Below are positions 44,113 through 55,437 of a stretch of 64,000 bases of DNA, piece by piece. The notes beneath the pieces are model-generated. The model was not told where the DNA came from, made no database searches, and worked only from the letters and a program-made list of their open reading frames with translations. A program made the translations under genes and the position numbers. Source of the stretch: Jacaranda mimosifolia (taxonomy: Eukaryota > Streptophyta > Magnoliopsida > Lamiales > Bignoniaceae); NCBI GenBank assembly GCA_018894105.1, contig CM032121.1, forward strand, positions 32,282,230 through 32,346,229, written 5' to 3'. How positions within the stretch are numbered: position 1 is the stretch's first letter; each line of letters begins with the position of its first letter.

Positions 44113-47100
44113 CTTTGCCCGGGAGTTGCCTGCTTCGAGCCAAGGTGCTACTCCGATCTTATTCACAAAAATTCAAAATAAGGGACGCACCCCCAAAATA
44201 TTCAATTTAAATAATTCCAAAACAACCTAATCACTACTCAATCCAACTTAATTGTACATATTGCTAGATAATATTCCACAAAAGTCATTATCGCAATATA
44301 TGATTGCCAAAATCATAAACTTATTTTACATAATATACACATCAGAAGCAGCCAAATTTAAACTTACATCAAAAGTAGTTAAATTTCAAAGTCAACGTCT
44401 TTGCAACACGATGAATCACAATCTTATGTACCACTAACTACCTGCTACTCAAAAGCTATATACACTAGCTATATCCACGAATAGTACGTCGGCTGCTTCT
44501 TAGTTCCTATCTGGGAAAAAGAATCAACAATTTTGCAAGAGATGTAAGTCCTAATGACTTAGTAATGTGAACAATAGATAGTTTTGATATAAATATATTG
44601 AATAAGGGAAAGGTAACTAAGATATTTTGAAAGAAATCAAAACAAAGCAAGGTACTCATAAACGCTCCCACAAGGCCAAGTAAATGCCGTATGTCAATAG
44701 AAGCTGTTACTGATGGACCTGAATAGCAGAAGTTCAAAAATGAAATAATAATAATAGGAGATAAGATAAAAAAACATATCATATGGAGCTATTAGGGAAA
44801 GGGTCTCCAACCTTATGACTCCCATAGATTAATATGGAAATAAATCTCTTATTCCTCCAAATTTTGGGCACTTAGCTCGAAGAAAACTGACATATATGGC
44901 ATGGTTGACCGCATGTCGATTCCTCCCTCACAAACAGTTAACCTCCAACTACCTACGAGACAAGATCACTAGTGGGTTCGAGTTCGGGAGACCCCACCAT
45001 CGGTCTGTTATGGCCGGTCGTCTTTTCAATCGTAGTCCTGCGCCCAACTTCTTGTGGCATCCTTTCAAATCTAAACTTCCCATGGTGTCCCCAAGAGTCT
45101 TATTAACGACTAAATCCAACAGCAATATAGGTTTTTAAGTAAACGACGTTACGCTCAAATAACAATTGAACGTGATGAGTCTAGAAAATAATGAATTAAT
45201 TGATCAGCAAGACCGTCTCAAGTAATAATTCAGAACAATGAATTAAGAATATAACAAAATAATTGGCCGATAAGATTGTTCCAGTAATAGTAAAGAGCAA
45301 TGAGCTCAGAAAATGACAAATCAATTGGTTGCAAGACCGCTAATAGCATTTCGAATAGTAACAATAAATTGACCACAAAGCCAGCTAGCAAGGCTAGAGA
45401 ATGCAGAAAGACAAAGGAATTTTTGGGATTCAACAAAGAAGCTCAAATGATAGGGATAATACTGATAAGTCAAATTAGGAACAAGCAAGTCAATATCCAT
45501 GACAAACACAAATATTCATTTTTCACAGCAAGAAAACTCAAAACAACACCTCACCTTAGGTCTCAATGTTGACATAGTAGTCCTCTATTGATCGGGGAAG
45601 TTTGGATCCTTGCCATTTATTTTCAAAAATTGCAAGAGCCTCAATTCGTTTATTGAGCATTTTTTTTTAAAAATAGTTATGATTATTGATTTGTTTTAAT
45701 GATATTAATTCGCTTAAGCCTTGTGTAACGTTTTTAGTATTTTAATTCTTAGTCTAGTTATCATATGGCCTTACTTTGCTATAGCAACCCAATACCTTTA
45801 ACTAATCTAAATTATTTCACCAAATTTATCATACATTTAGTTTGGGTAAGCAATTAAGGTTTTATTCTAAAATCAACTCAGAATTCGATTTCCCGATTAG
45901 GCTACTATAGTTAAATAATATTAGTCGAGTTGTTTATCAGTCTCGAGTCAAAATGTCATTTTTACTAATAATATCTAATTAATGTTCTAAACCCATATTC
46001 ACTAAATTTAGACTGTCCTTACAAATTTACATATTCTCCCAATAATATTCAGTCTTTATATACATTATATGATTTAGATTTTCCAAATACACCAATTAGC
46101 ATAATTAATGATAATTAAACTTTTATTATTGATCCGAGCCCACATATTACTTACAATCAGATTTTTTATCAAATCGTGTAGTCTATAATTATATATCTTG
46201 GTCCAAATAACTTACATTCACATCAAAATTAGCCTAAAAATTTAATAGAATTTAATTGATTAATTAGGATTTTACCAAATCGACGAAGTTTGAGGTCAAA
46301 TTACTGTGTGGAACCAACTCACATATGTTTGGATTGCCACCCTAAAAATTATGCCTCTTGATTGCCGGAGCGTCGCCGTTGGCCTCCACATTATTGTAGC
46401 CAAAATTGAGTTCTGGCACCACCAGAAGGTGTGCCTTGCTGTTCTAGTCAAAATCCCTCAACCAACTTTGCAACCCACCACTATTCTACAGCTCAATTTG
46501 ACGATAAATAGTGCAGCTCCACCACTGACCACTGCTCTCCTCTGCCTCGATTACTTCTTTTTTGGTGGACCTTTTTTGCAATTGAAGGCGCTAATGTGTT
46601 TCTCTAGATGAGCTCGGCAAGATCCGCGTCTCAATTCTAGAGTTTAGTTGTCTGAAACCACAACGATCGCCACCTTCGCTGTAAGCTTTGTTCGGCCTCA
46701 ATTTTTTTGATGTTCTATCAGTGGTTTTGGGGCAATTCTGGTACCAAAGTGTTCATTGCGATGAAGGGAAAAGACTGGTTAGCTTAGTTTGTAGTCAAGA
46801 GGATAGTGATGGGTATGCATGAGGGAATTACCAAAGTGTTCAGTGCGTTGGCGAGGTTTTGGGTCGAGAGAATGGTGATGGGTATGCATGAGGGAATTAG
46901 ATAAAATGGATGGCCCTTTGTTATATATATTTTTAATTTTTGAAAATCTTAGTTTGGCCATTAGAAGTTTCCTCAACTTTTCATTTTGGTCCTTAATTTA
47001 GCTCTTTAGTGTCTCACATTTGCCCCCAGAATTTTCAATTGACTCATTTAGCTTCTCTTATTCACACATTGACCTTACTAATTTTTTTAGTGTCTGTAAT

Positions 47101-47330
47101 TAAATCCTATTTGATTAACTTTCTAGCGCCTCAACTCCCTAATATTGCACTGAAACCCTATGGAATTTAAATGCAACTCACTCACACCCTATCAATTTTA
47201 TTTTTGTTATTTTTACTTTAAAATCTTAACATTAATCCAATTTGTGAAATTTAAATTCTAATTTTTTTTTCATGTTTACGAAATTTAAGGGTCTTACAAG
47301 TTAAATAATATTTTAATCCAAAATTTAACA
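44113..47330. other. Uninterpreted DNA, possibly a CACTA interior
   Basis: A few GC-richer islands (44100-44160, 44890-45080, 46300-46660) lack recognisable domains. A local duplication at 46742-46900 repeats ACCAAAGTGTTCA(T/G)TGCG and GGTGATGGGTATGCATGAGG or close variants. If 43713-47690 is one CACTA element, this would be its decayed interior. Confidence 0.3.
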
Positions 47331-47690
47331 TCTTATTACTAATGGAATACATAATAACAATTTCGTTACAAAGAGATTAAGAGTTCTGTTACATTTAGTA
47401 TATATGACTAAAAAACTAAACATATTTCGTTACCTCTGACTTATAAGATTATAATAATTTGTTACAAATAAGCATATATTCATTACAAATAATTAATTTC
47501 TTGATTAAGAATAAATAATTATTTGTTACGAATTAGTAAATCATTTGTTACGGATAAGTAAAATTAGTTTGTTACGATTAAGAAAAGTGACAAATAAATT
47601 TCATTACCAATAAAGTATTTTTGTAACAATAGTACTTTTGTTACAAAAGATGTTTATTTTTTCCTATTCAGTAGCTCAATTTGGATTTGA
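47330..47690. mobile_element. CACTA-like subterminal repeat block
   Basis: At least ten copies of TTGTTAC, TCGTTAC and TTGTAAC words occur within 350 bp, matching those at 43713-44112. The block ends at 47690, where the reversed sequence reads GCTACTGAATAGGAAAAAA, a poor CACTA-type terminus. It could be the right end of an element starting near 43713. Confidence 0.4.
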
Positions 47691-49122
47691 GATTGCTGAA
47701 GAAATTCAAATTTGAAGTACATCAATATCCTAAAGATAAATAATTCATAGTCATTCCTTCAATGAACAAAAGAGTAAGCATATCCGTCCATCAATAGACA
47801 TAACACTAACCACATTCATCTATCCATAGACATAAATATAATTTCAAACCATCAATCCCAAGTTCAAATTGTCAACCAAAATCATGATAACCGACTGAGT
47901 TTACCAATCAAACAAAAGTGTTAAGTTTTCGAGAAGTGTTATCACTTAGGTAACAGAAGAGATCTTCAAAACATATTCATTAATTCTCGTCAACATCATC
48001 ACAGAAAGGGTTGCTTTTGATAATCTGCAAAAAATGATTCCACAACGTATTGTGAACATGAAGAACACCAAATTAGATATTACATATGTGTAACCAGTCA
48101 CTACACATCAGTTTTTTCTTAGATTGGATAACTATGGTACATAGGCAAAACAAAGGTTTCATTTAACATCAAAAAAATTCACAAAATAATGGCACCATTC
48201 ATGGGAGAAAATTGCAATAAAATATTTATATGATCCCATCTCTTATCCAACTTAAACTGCACAAAATATTATAGAAGATAATGTCAAATACAACAATACT
48301 TGGAGGATCATTTGTGTGGACTTCCATACAGGTTATTTCAGAATAGCCTGCCAACAAAACTAGCTTAGTTTATCAGTGGCATCAATAATCAATCGAAAGA
48401 GATAAGCTAGAGCATATCAGAGTAAGAATATGATGGGTACAAGTTGAAATGAAAAGGTTTAAAAGTTGAAAACCTTCATATTCGATAAAGTTGCACGCAT
48501 TAGCTAATAAAAAATCATTTGTAATACTTTAAACATCACCTAAAGCAAGGAGGTATTACCTTTGCCAAAAGTGTAAGCAATTCTTGGTCACGAGCTACTA
48601 ATAAATGCACAAGATCAACCTACAAATCTAACCAAACCGATTCTTATCTTATTTCTCAACTTTACATCAAGGCCCATAGGTTAAAAAGGACACAAAGTTA
48701 AGAATGCTGGCATAAAGACATCAAATGTCTTTCTAACATAATAGATGTATAGTCTGGAAATGATTAAAGCAAAGTACATGTGAAGAAAAAGGTCCTATGA
48801 AACTCAAAAATCTATTCTTCTTACCTAGCTTGCTTGTTTCTAGTACAATTTTTAGATTAGAAACATCAACCACTAATAAATAAATATACATTCAAAGCAA
48901 CATAAAATATCAAAAAACCAAACAAACAATCCAAAAAAAAAAAAAAACAACAAAAAACTATAGGACTTTATTGATACATCATACATTATCTTCTTGGCAC
49001 ATAGGGTAAATGTACAATTTCCATTATGTACATACTCTAGCAACATTACAATAAACACGAAAAAATTAAAGAGGATAGTTTATTTGAATCTAGACTGGCA
49101 TTTAGCATATCAAAAAGGATAG
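47690..49122. other. Intergenic DNA, no gene seen
   Basis: AT-rich, with only short frames without family motifs. It precedes the 3' LTR of the copia element. Confidence 0.45.
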
Positions 49123-49377
49123 TGAAGAAACTATCAAAAGCTTTCTTAATTCATTATGAAAATATTTTGCCCTTAAATAGAAAAGGAAGACACAACAGAA
49201 AAATTAAAATAGTGGATCAAATCAAATCCTAAAAAGATGAAATCCTAGAAATAGGAAATAATATGAAACCACACAATAATGGAAAAGATAATAAAACAAC
49301 AATTTTTCTAAGATAAAAGATATGATTGTCTAATTCCTAAAATAAAAAATCCATGTCTAATTCAAGGATTTCCAACA
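49123..49377 (-). mobile_element. 3' LTR of a Ty1/copia element
   Basis: Read on the minus strand, a polypurine tract GAGGGGGAG (49386-49378) is followed at once by TGTTGGAAATCC, the classical junction of pol-side DNA and copia 3' LTR. The right (internal) boundary at 49377 is therefore well placed. The other boundary is tentative, at the TGAAGAAAC start (49123), which gives a terminal CA. No 5' LTR is present in the window. Confidence 0.65.
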
Positions 49378-52080
49378 CTCCCCCTCAAGTTGGTGAGTAG
49401 ATGTGTTCCATTCCCATCTTGCTTGATAGAACTTGAAATCTGGCAGTTGTTAACCCTTTAGTGAAGATATCAGCAATCTAATTCTCCGATGGCATGCACG
49501 GAGTACTAATCAAACCACCATCTATCTTTTCTTTTATGAAATGTTTATCAATCTCAATATGCTTCGTTCTATCATGCAGTACAGGATTATGGGAAATACT
49601 AATAGCTTATTTGTTTTCATAAAATAATTTCACGGTACCCACTCTTGGAATTTGGAGATCATCTAAGATAATTTTCACCTATAATAGTTCACAAACTCCA
49701 TTAGCCATCGCTCTAAATTCTACTTCAGCACTAGATTGAGCAACTATATTTTACTTCTTACTTCTCCAAGTTATTAGATTACCTCATAGGAATGTACACT
49801 GCCCTGAAATTGACCTTCTATCAACTTGTAAACCTGCATAGTCTGTGTAGGTTTCTAAAGTAAGTTCTCTTCCTTATTGAAACAAAATTCCCTTACCCGG
49901 TGTAACTTTAAGGAAATGAAGAATTCTGTAGATAGCCTGCAGATGTTCTTCCCTATGATCATGCATGAATTGGCTGACTACACTCACTGAGTATGCTATA
50001 TCAACCTGGTATGGGATAGGTAAATCAACAAGCCAACTAGCCTTTGATATCTTCCTTTATCAATTGCACTACCCCTTTGCATTTTTCCAATCCTGTGATT
50101 CACATCAACATGAGTACTTGATGCCATGCTGTACAAATTTCCTGTTTCTTTAAGCAAATCCAGAACATATTTTCTTTGGGAAATAAAGATGCCTATTCTA
50201 GAATAAGTCACCTCGATACACAAGAAGTATTTTAACCTTCCAAGCTCCTTAATCTCAAACTCTTTAATCAATTCTTTTCGAAGAGACTCTCTTTTAGCAG
50301 CATTATTTCCGTAACAATAATATCATCTAGATACACAAGTAAAGTTGTTAGTTCAACCTTAGCTAAATGCTTATGAACAATGTATGATCACCTTGACTTT
50401 GTTTGTATCCAATTCTCAACATGACTTGTGTAAACCTCCCAAACCATGCCCTAGGAGATTATTTTAACCTATACAATGCCTTTTTCAATAAGCACACTTT
50501 GTCTGTCCTAAAGTTCTTGTCAAATCCAGGTGGTGGCTTCATAAAGACTTCTTCCTCAAGATCCCCATGTATAAATGCATTCTTTACATCAAATTGCTGT
50601 AGATTCCAATCAAACATAGCAGCACGAGATAATAAAATTCTCAACAATATTCATTTTAGCCATTGGAGCAAAAGTCTCTTGATAGCCCACCCCATAGGTT
50701 TGTGTATATCCTTTTGCAACAAGCCTAGCTTTGTATCTCTCAAGAGAGCCCTCTGCTTTATATTTTAGCCTATAAACTCATTTACATCCCACATGTTTTT
50801 TTCCTTTAGGTCATTTGACAACTTCCCATGTTTTATTTTTTTCTAGTCCATTCCTCTTTCATAGCTTGTACCCAATTCTTGTCTTTTAATGCCTCTTGGG
50901 TAGTCCTCAGAATATCAATGGAGTCTATAGTGGTAATGAAAAGTTTAAGCTAAGGAGATAACCTATGGTAGGATACAAATTGTGAAATGGGATATACTGG
51001 TTTTTGGTTACATGTTCTAGTTACTTTCCTTAAAGCTATTGGTAGGTTTAGGTTTTCAAGGTCAGTTTTTGGAAAAGACTCATGTTCAGACTCATTTGTT
51101 AGAGGCAAAAAAAGAGAACTTTTAGTACCTAACTTTAGTTTAGACTCATAGTTTTGCATCCAATTTGAAGCAACCTTTTTTCGCCTTGAGTATTGCAGCA
51201 ACTTAGAAACTTTGGGAATTGGTTGTTGTGTGGCTGTTTCAACTTCAGGGGATACTTAAGGTGTTGTTTGGGTGGTTGTTTTAGTTGGTTGAGTGGTTGT
51301 TCCTTCTTCAACGGGTGTTTGGGTGGTTGTTTTAGTTTGTAGCAATGAAGAGAGCTATTCCCTTTCTTCAGAAAGACTTGGATTCTACACCTGAAGATGG
51401 GATTGTTTGGAGAAATAAAACAGATGGACACTAATATTTTTTGGGTTTCTGGTGATAACATTTGTAACTTTTTTTATGCTTGCATATCCTACAAACATAC
51501 ATTTAAGAGCTCTAGGATCTAGTTTGCTCCTACGATGGTTGTGAATATAAACATATGCAATAAACCCAAACGCACGAGAGGAAAGATTCATTGAAAAATG
51601 TGAATTAGGAAAAAATTAGGAATAAGTTAAAGAGGACTTTTATTTTCAAGAACTTGAGAAGGAACCCTATTTACCAAGTAGGCAGTAGTAAGAACTACCT
51701 CTCCCCAAAGGTTTTTTGGACAGTTGGCTTGAAAAAGAAGTGCTCGAGTAACATTAAGTATGTGCCTATTTTTTCGCTCAGCCACCCCATTTTGTTGTGG
51801 TGTATCAACAGATGAAGCTTTATGAATAATTCCTTTTTTTTCTGAAAGAACGAGGAAAGTGTTTGGTTGAAATAATCTTTGGCATTATCTGATCATACCC
51901 ACTTAAAAGAAATCCTAGAATTTGTTTTGATCATCTTATGGAAAGCAAGAAAAATAGTGCCAACTTGTGATTTTTCTTTCATAAGGTATAACCATTTAGT
52001 TTTAGTGCAATCATCAATAAAGGTTACTGTTCACACAAATTTCATTATTTGCAAAATTAAATTAGAATATAAAGAAAAAT
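49378..52080 (-). pseudogene. Ty1/copia pol remnant (integrase to RNase H), 5'-truncated
   Basis: Minus-strand frames in the copia order. The integrase core (about 52030-51740) has VTFIDDCTKTKWLY and [13 protein letters not shown]. Its C-terminal part (51591-51385) has RSKLDPRALKCMFVGY. The reverse transcriptase (about 50770-49990) has [13 protein letters not shown] and MIKEFEIKELGRLKYFL. The RNase H region (about 49980-49400) has SSAEVEFRAMA and ISHNPVLHDRTKHIEIDKHF. Integrase preceding reverse transcriptase defines Ty1/copia. Many stops and frameshifts occur, and the region between 50990 and 51330 has diverged to low complexity. Gag, protease and the integrase N terminus are missing: homology stops at about 52080, where other repeat DNA begins. 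Confidence 0.85.
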
Positions 52081-52082
52081 AA

Positions 52083-52630
52083 TGGACAAATTGAATTTAT
52101 ATTAAAGAATAAAAGAGAATTACAATTTATCAGAGAAAAAATAAATTCCCTAACAAAACTAATTCCCTAATTCTTCTCCCAATATATGATCCAAGGGCTT
52201 GAAGCTTGTTCTTGGATATAAAGTGTAGTATCCTTTGACTTGATAAAAAAACATTACGAAATTTCTTTTAACTCAAACCTTGACTCCGAGATCAAAGGAC
52301 TTGATGACTTGATGCTTTGAAGAGGTATAGGACTTTTGTGGTAGCAATACTTCGTCGCAGCAGAAACTTAAATGTGAATGTGAAAATGAGAATATGTGTG
52401 AATCTCTTAACACTCCTTTATATAAGTGTTTAGTACGAGGTCCCCAAATGACTTGGATTTCTTTAATAGTTATCTCTTTGATACACATGTTAAGAGATAA
52501 CACCAAATATTTTGACTTGATCGATCCATGCACATAGATACGCCACGCGTCATAATTTTAGTTAGTCCGAGATTGCTAGGTCACTAGACTTGATTTGATC
52601 GGCGTGATACACCACCTTGACATTTGTTGA
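52083..52630 (-). mobile_element. LTR-like sequence (unassigned), minus strand
   Basis: Read on the minus strand it has a good TATA box (CTTATATAAAGG near 52425) and, about 330 bp downstream, a T/A-rich end resembling an LTR polyadenylation region. It also abuts the truncated copia pol. The candidate outer bases are TG and CA, but no target duplication is visible and the far end is masked by the hAT insertion at 52631. It does not match the copia 3' LTR at 49123-49377. It could be a solo LTR. Confidence 0.35.
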
Positions 52631-53903
52631 TAGGGGTCGCAATTCAGGTGGGTTGGGTGGGTTCGGGTTGGGTTAAAGTAGGGGTATTACATAAATTTGC
52701 TCAACCCAAACCCAACCCATTTAATTTTCAACCCGATAAGCATAAATCTAAACCCAATCCACTCCGAATTAGGTTGACTCAGGTTAACCTTTTTATGAAT
52801 TGGGTTAACCCAATAACTTGAAAACCCACAACCCGCCCACCCCATTATGAAAACCATGCTTTTTAATGGCAAAAAAACTGATAATGTAAACTATATTTTT
52901 GCATTGCTTGTTGATTTGACTTCCATAGTCCATTTTTATCAACACATAAATACTTGTACAACATGAATAATATTTTAATGGGTATTAACTTGGTGGATTT
53001 GAAGATCTATACTTTTTTGCATCACAAACCACACACAACCTTCTAATTTTGCAGTACACACTAACATTGGCATATGATAAAAAATTGTCATATTTCTCCA
53101 AGCAAAAGCAAAATACACCATTTTAATACTGGAATTGCTAAGCACATCATAGTTTACCAAAATCCAAAAACTAGAAACTCTAGTTTTCAATGAATTGAAA
53201 CCATAAATTGCACAATATTAACAAAAATATGACACACACACACACACACACACAAAACATGATCAATAGTAAAAATTATTAAAATAAAAAATTATCTAGG
53301 TAAGCCAGATATTAAACTAGTCTTCATGTAGGCATAATGAAAAACCATCCCTATTCACTAGATTTAGGAATGTTGATTATGTTAATTTTGGTTATATTCA
53401 ATAGAAAGAAGGCATCACAATAAAATCGTTTGACTGAGGAAAAAGAGGTTTGTAGAGTTCCATGAACATATGTGTATCAAGGCTACTAAACTTTGAAACA
53501 ATTAGAATTTCCTCAAGAGCTAAGTGGGAGAGGAGATAAAGAATTGAGGAAAATGAACGGTGGCAGTTGGGCACAAGAAAAAAGATAAAACTAGTACTTC
53601 ATTTTTTTTTTACCTTTTCTTTGGGCACTTTAGAGACTTGTAGCAGTAGTTTGATATGATAATAGTCAATAAATTTAAAATTTAAAATATCTAGCTTATA
53701 TGTATATATATTTTTATATTATGTGGGTGGGGTTGGGTTGGGTTAATGGGGTCAGCCCGTGACCCAACCCAAATCCACCCAATATTTTTAGGTTGTACTT
53801 TGGGTTGACCCAATCTCAACCTATCCCGATAAGTCCCAACCCAAACCCCCTAATTTCATGTCAATTTTGTGTCGAATTAGATATTGCCGCCCCTACTTAT
53901 TGA
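52623..53903. mobile_element. Non-autonomous hAT element, 1.27 kb
   Basis: The ends are TAGGGGTCGCAATT (52631) and, reversed, TAGGGGCGGCAATA (53895), a typical plant hAT terminus. The flanking 8-mers TTTGTTGA (52623-52630) and CTTATTGA (53896-53903) match at 6 of 8 positions, as for a worn 8-bp target duplication. Both subterminal regions hold many GGTTGGGTT words in inverted orientation. No transposase is present. A (CA)n microsatellite lies at 53231-53254. Confidence 0.75.
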
Positions 53904-54950
53904 TATTTGATTTGTGCATAAAATAATATTAGAGTATTCATTAAAATGAACTATTTATCTTTTGAAATCAAATTTAATATATTCCAATACATAAATAGAA
54001 AATTTTAAATTAATAACAAATATATTATTTTACACGTGTCATTCTTGACTGGTCAAAAAATTAATTTGCGAACAAATGTCCCCTCGTAACTTGTTCACGA
54101 AAAATGTCTTCCAATACATTCCTGAGTGAATAAGTTGTATAATTATTTTATCATCTTTGACTAGTGGGCCTTTTACATGAGCCTTTAAAATAAATATATA
54201 TATGTGTGTGTGTGTGTGCGTGTGTGTATTTAAATATATATATATATATATATAACATATGAGCCACTTGAAAAATCACACGATTTCCAATTCTTGCAAA
54301 AGAAAACAAAGCTCCATTACTATGTGAGTCAATGGCCAAGCAACAAAATTCATCCTGTGGGCACCAAATCTAACTTCAAACTTTGCAAAACTAATTACAC
54401 ATCCCACTTCTCAAATGTATTATTGATTAACCATCATGCATTTCCTATCAAAAGAGAAACCGAAAATATTTAACAAACAACACGTGACACTCATCCAATT
54501 ATTTTCAGCAATACTCGTTCAAATCATAGATGTACATACTTGGCCCCCACCCATAGGATCACGGTTGAGAGACTGATTAGTACTTATACCTTTATATAGA
54601 TAATAGAAAAATAAAAATAAAAATTGGTTCTCTTGAGAACAAGTTTCGACAGAAAATAGTATCTTTTTTGAGTCTATCTTCTTTTACTTGTGTGGCCCAC
54701 CAACTACTATAAGCATGAAATAGATAAACTTCATATCTTTTAAAGTTGCTCTCCAACTCCCAATAGGTGATGAATATATAGTTGCAACAAAGCTCAATTC
54801 CACCTAAATAATTCAACAAATCACGCAAAGATACCAGCTAAACCCAAGTTATTCCGAACAATATATATATATATATTTTACAGAGCCTGAGTTCTACTCC
54901 AATCCATAATCTATTTCAAGAGATAACATTGATTGGCAAGGATTTGATTC
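53904..54950. other. Intergenic DNA with GT/TA microsatellites
   Basis: AT-rich. A (TG)n-(TA)n compound microsatellite lies at about 54196-54255, with another TA run at 54861-54876. No gene and no convincing LTR boundary, although the 3' LTR of the gypsy element to the right would be expected somewhere near here. Confidence 0.45.
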
Positions 54951-54981
54951 CTAATTCTATCAGGACTTAAAAAATAAACAC

Positions 54982-55436
54982 TATAAAAAGGAACCTTTCA
55001 TAGGGAATTAACTCCATAAAAAAAATTTGAAAACTTTTCCTGATTGAGAGTTGTTGTGGTGTTTTTTTTTTTTTTTTTTTTTGGCAGCCTTCGTCTTAAA
55101 AGAAAACAAAACCTGCCTTCTTCATTCATGCTCAAGAGGTGTTTGCATTATTGCCTCATTGGTAGTTCCTTGAACTATTCTTAATTCTTCTAGCTTTCTG
55201 ATAAAAAATCTCATTGGAGGTCATCAAAACAATCAAAATAATCTTCGTATCGTTCTAGTCCTTCCCAAAATAATAGGTAATTAGTACAAGACTTTTACTC
55301 TGTTATATATTTGAGTTTTCTCATCCTTTTTGTTTCTCTTTCTTATTATTATTTTTGTTCTTCTTTTTTTTTCTTTTGTTGTAGGTTAGAAAACATAGCT
55401 CATTCCTGAAAATTCTGTCTATATCAATTTGTGAAA
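54982..55436 (+). promoter_or_regulatory. Putative promoter and spliced leader of the PMD gene
   Basis: TATAAAAAGG at 54982 is a strong TATA box. A possible leader exon follows (about 55010-55276), with donor AATAATAG|GTAATTAG and acceptor TTTTGTTGTAG| near 55385, then the first ATG of the PMD frame at 55438. The poly(T) at 55063-55082 lies inside the putative leader. The model is inferred from signals only. Confidence 0.4.
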
Positions 55437-55437
55437 G

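Noticed and set aside
44100..44160. tRNA-like GC-rich stretch with TTCGAGCC
   Set aside because: No cloverleaf with matching acceptor and anticodon stems could be drawn; it borders a CACTA-like terminus.
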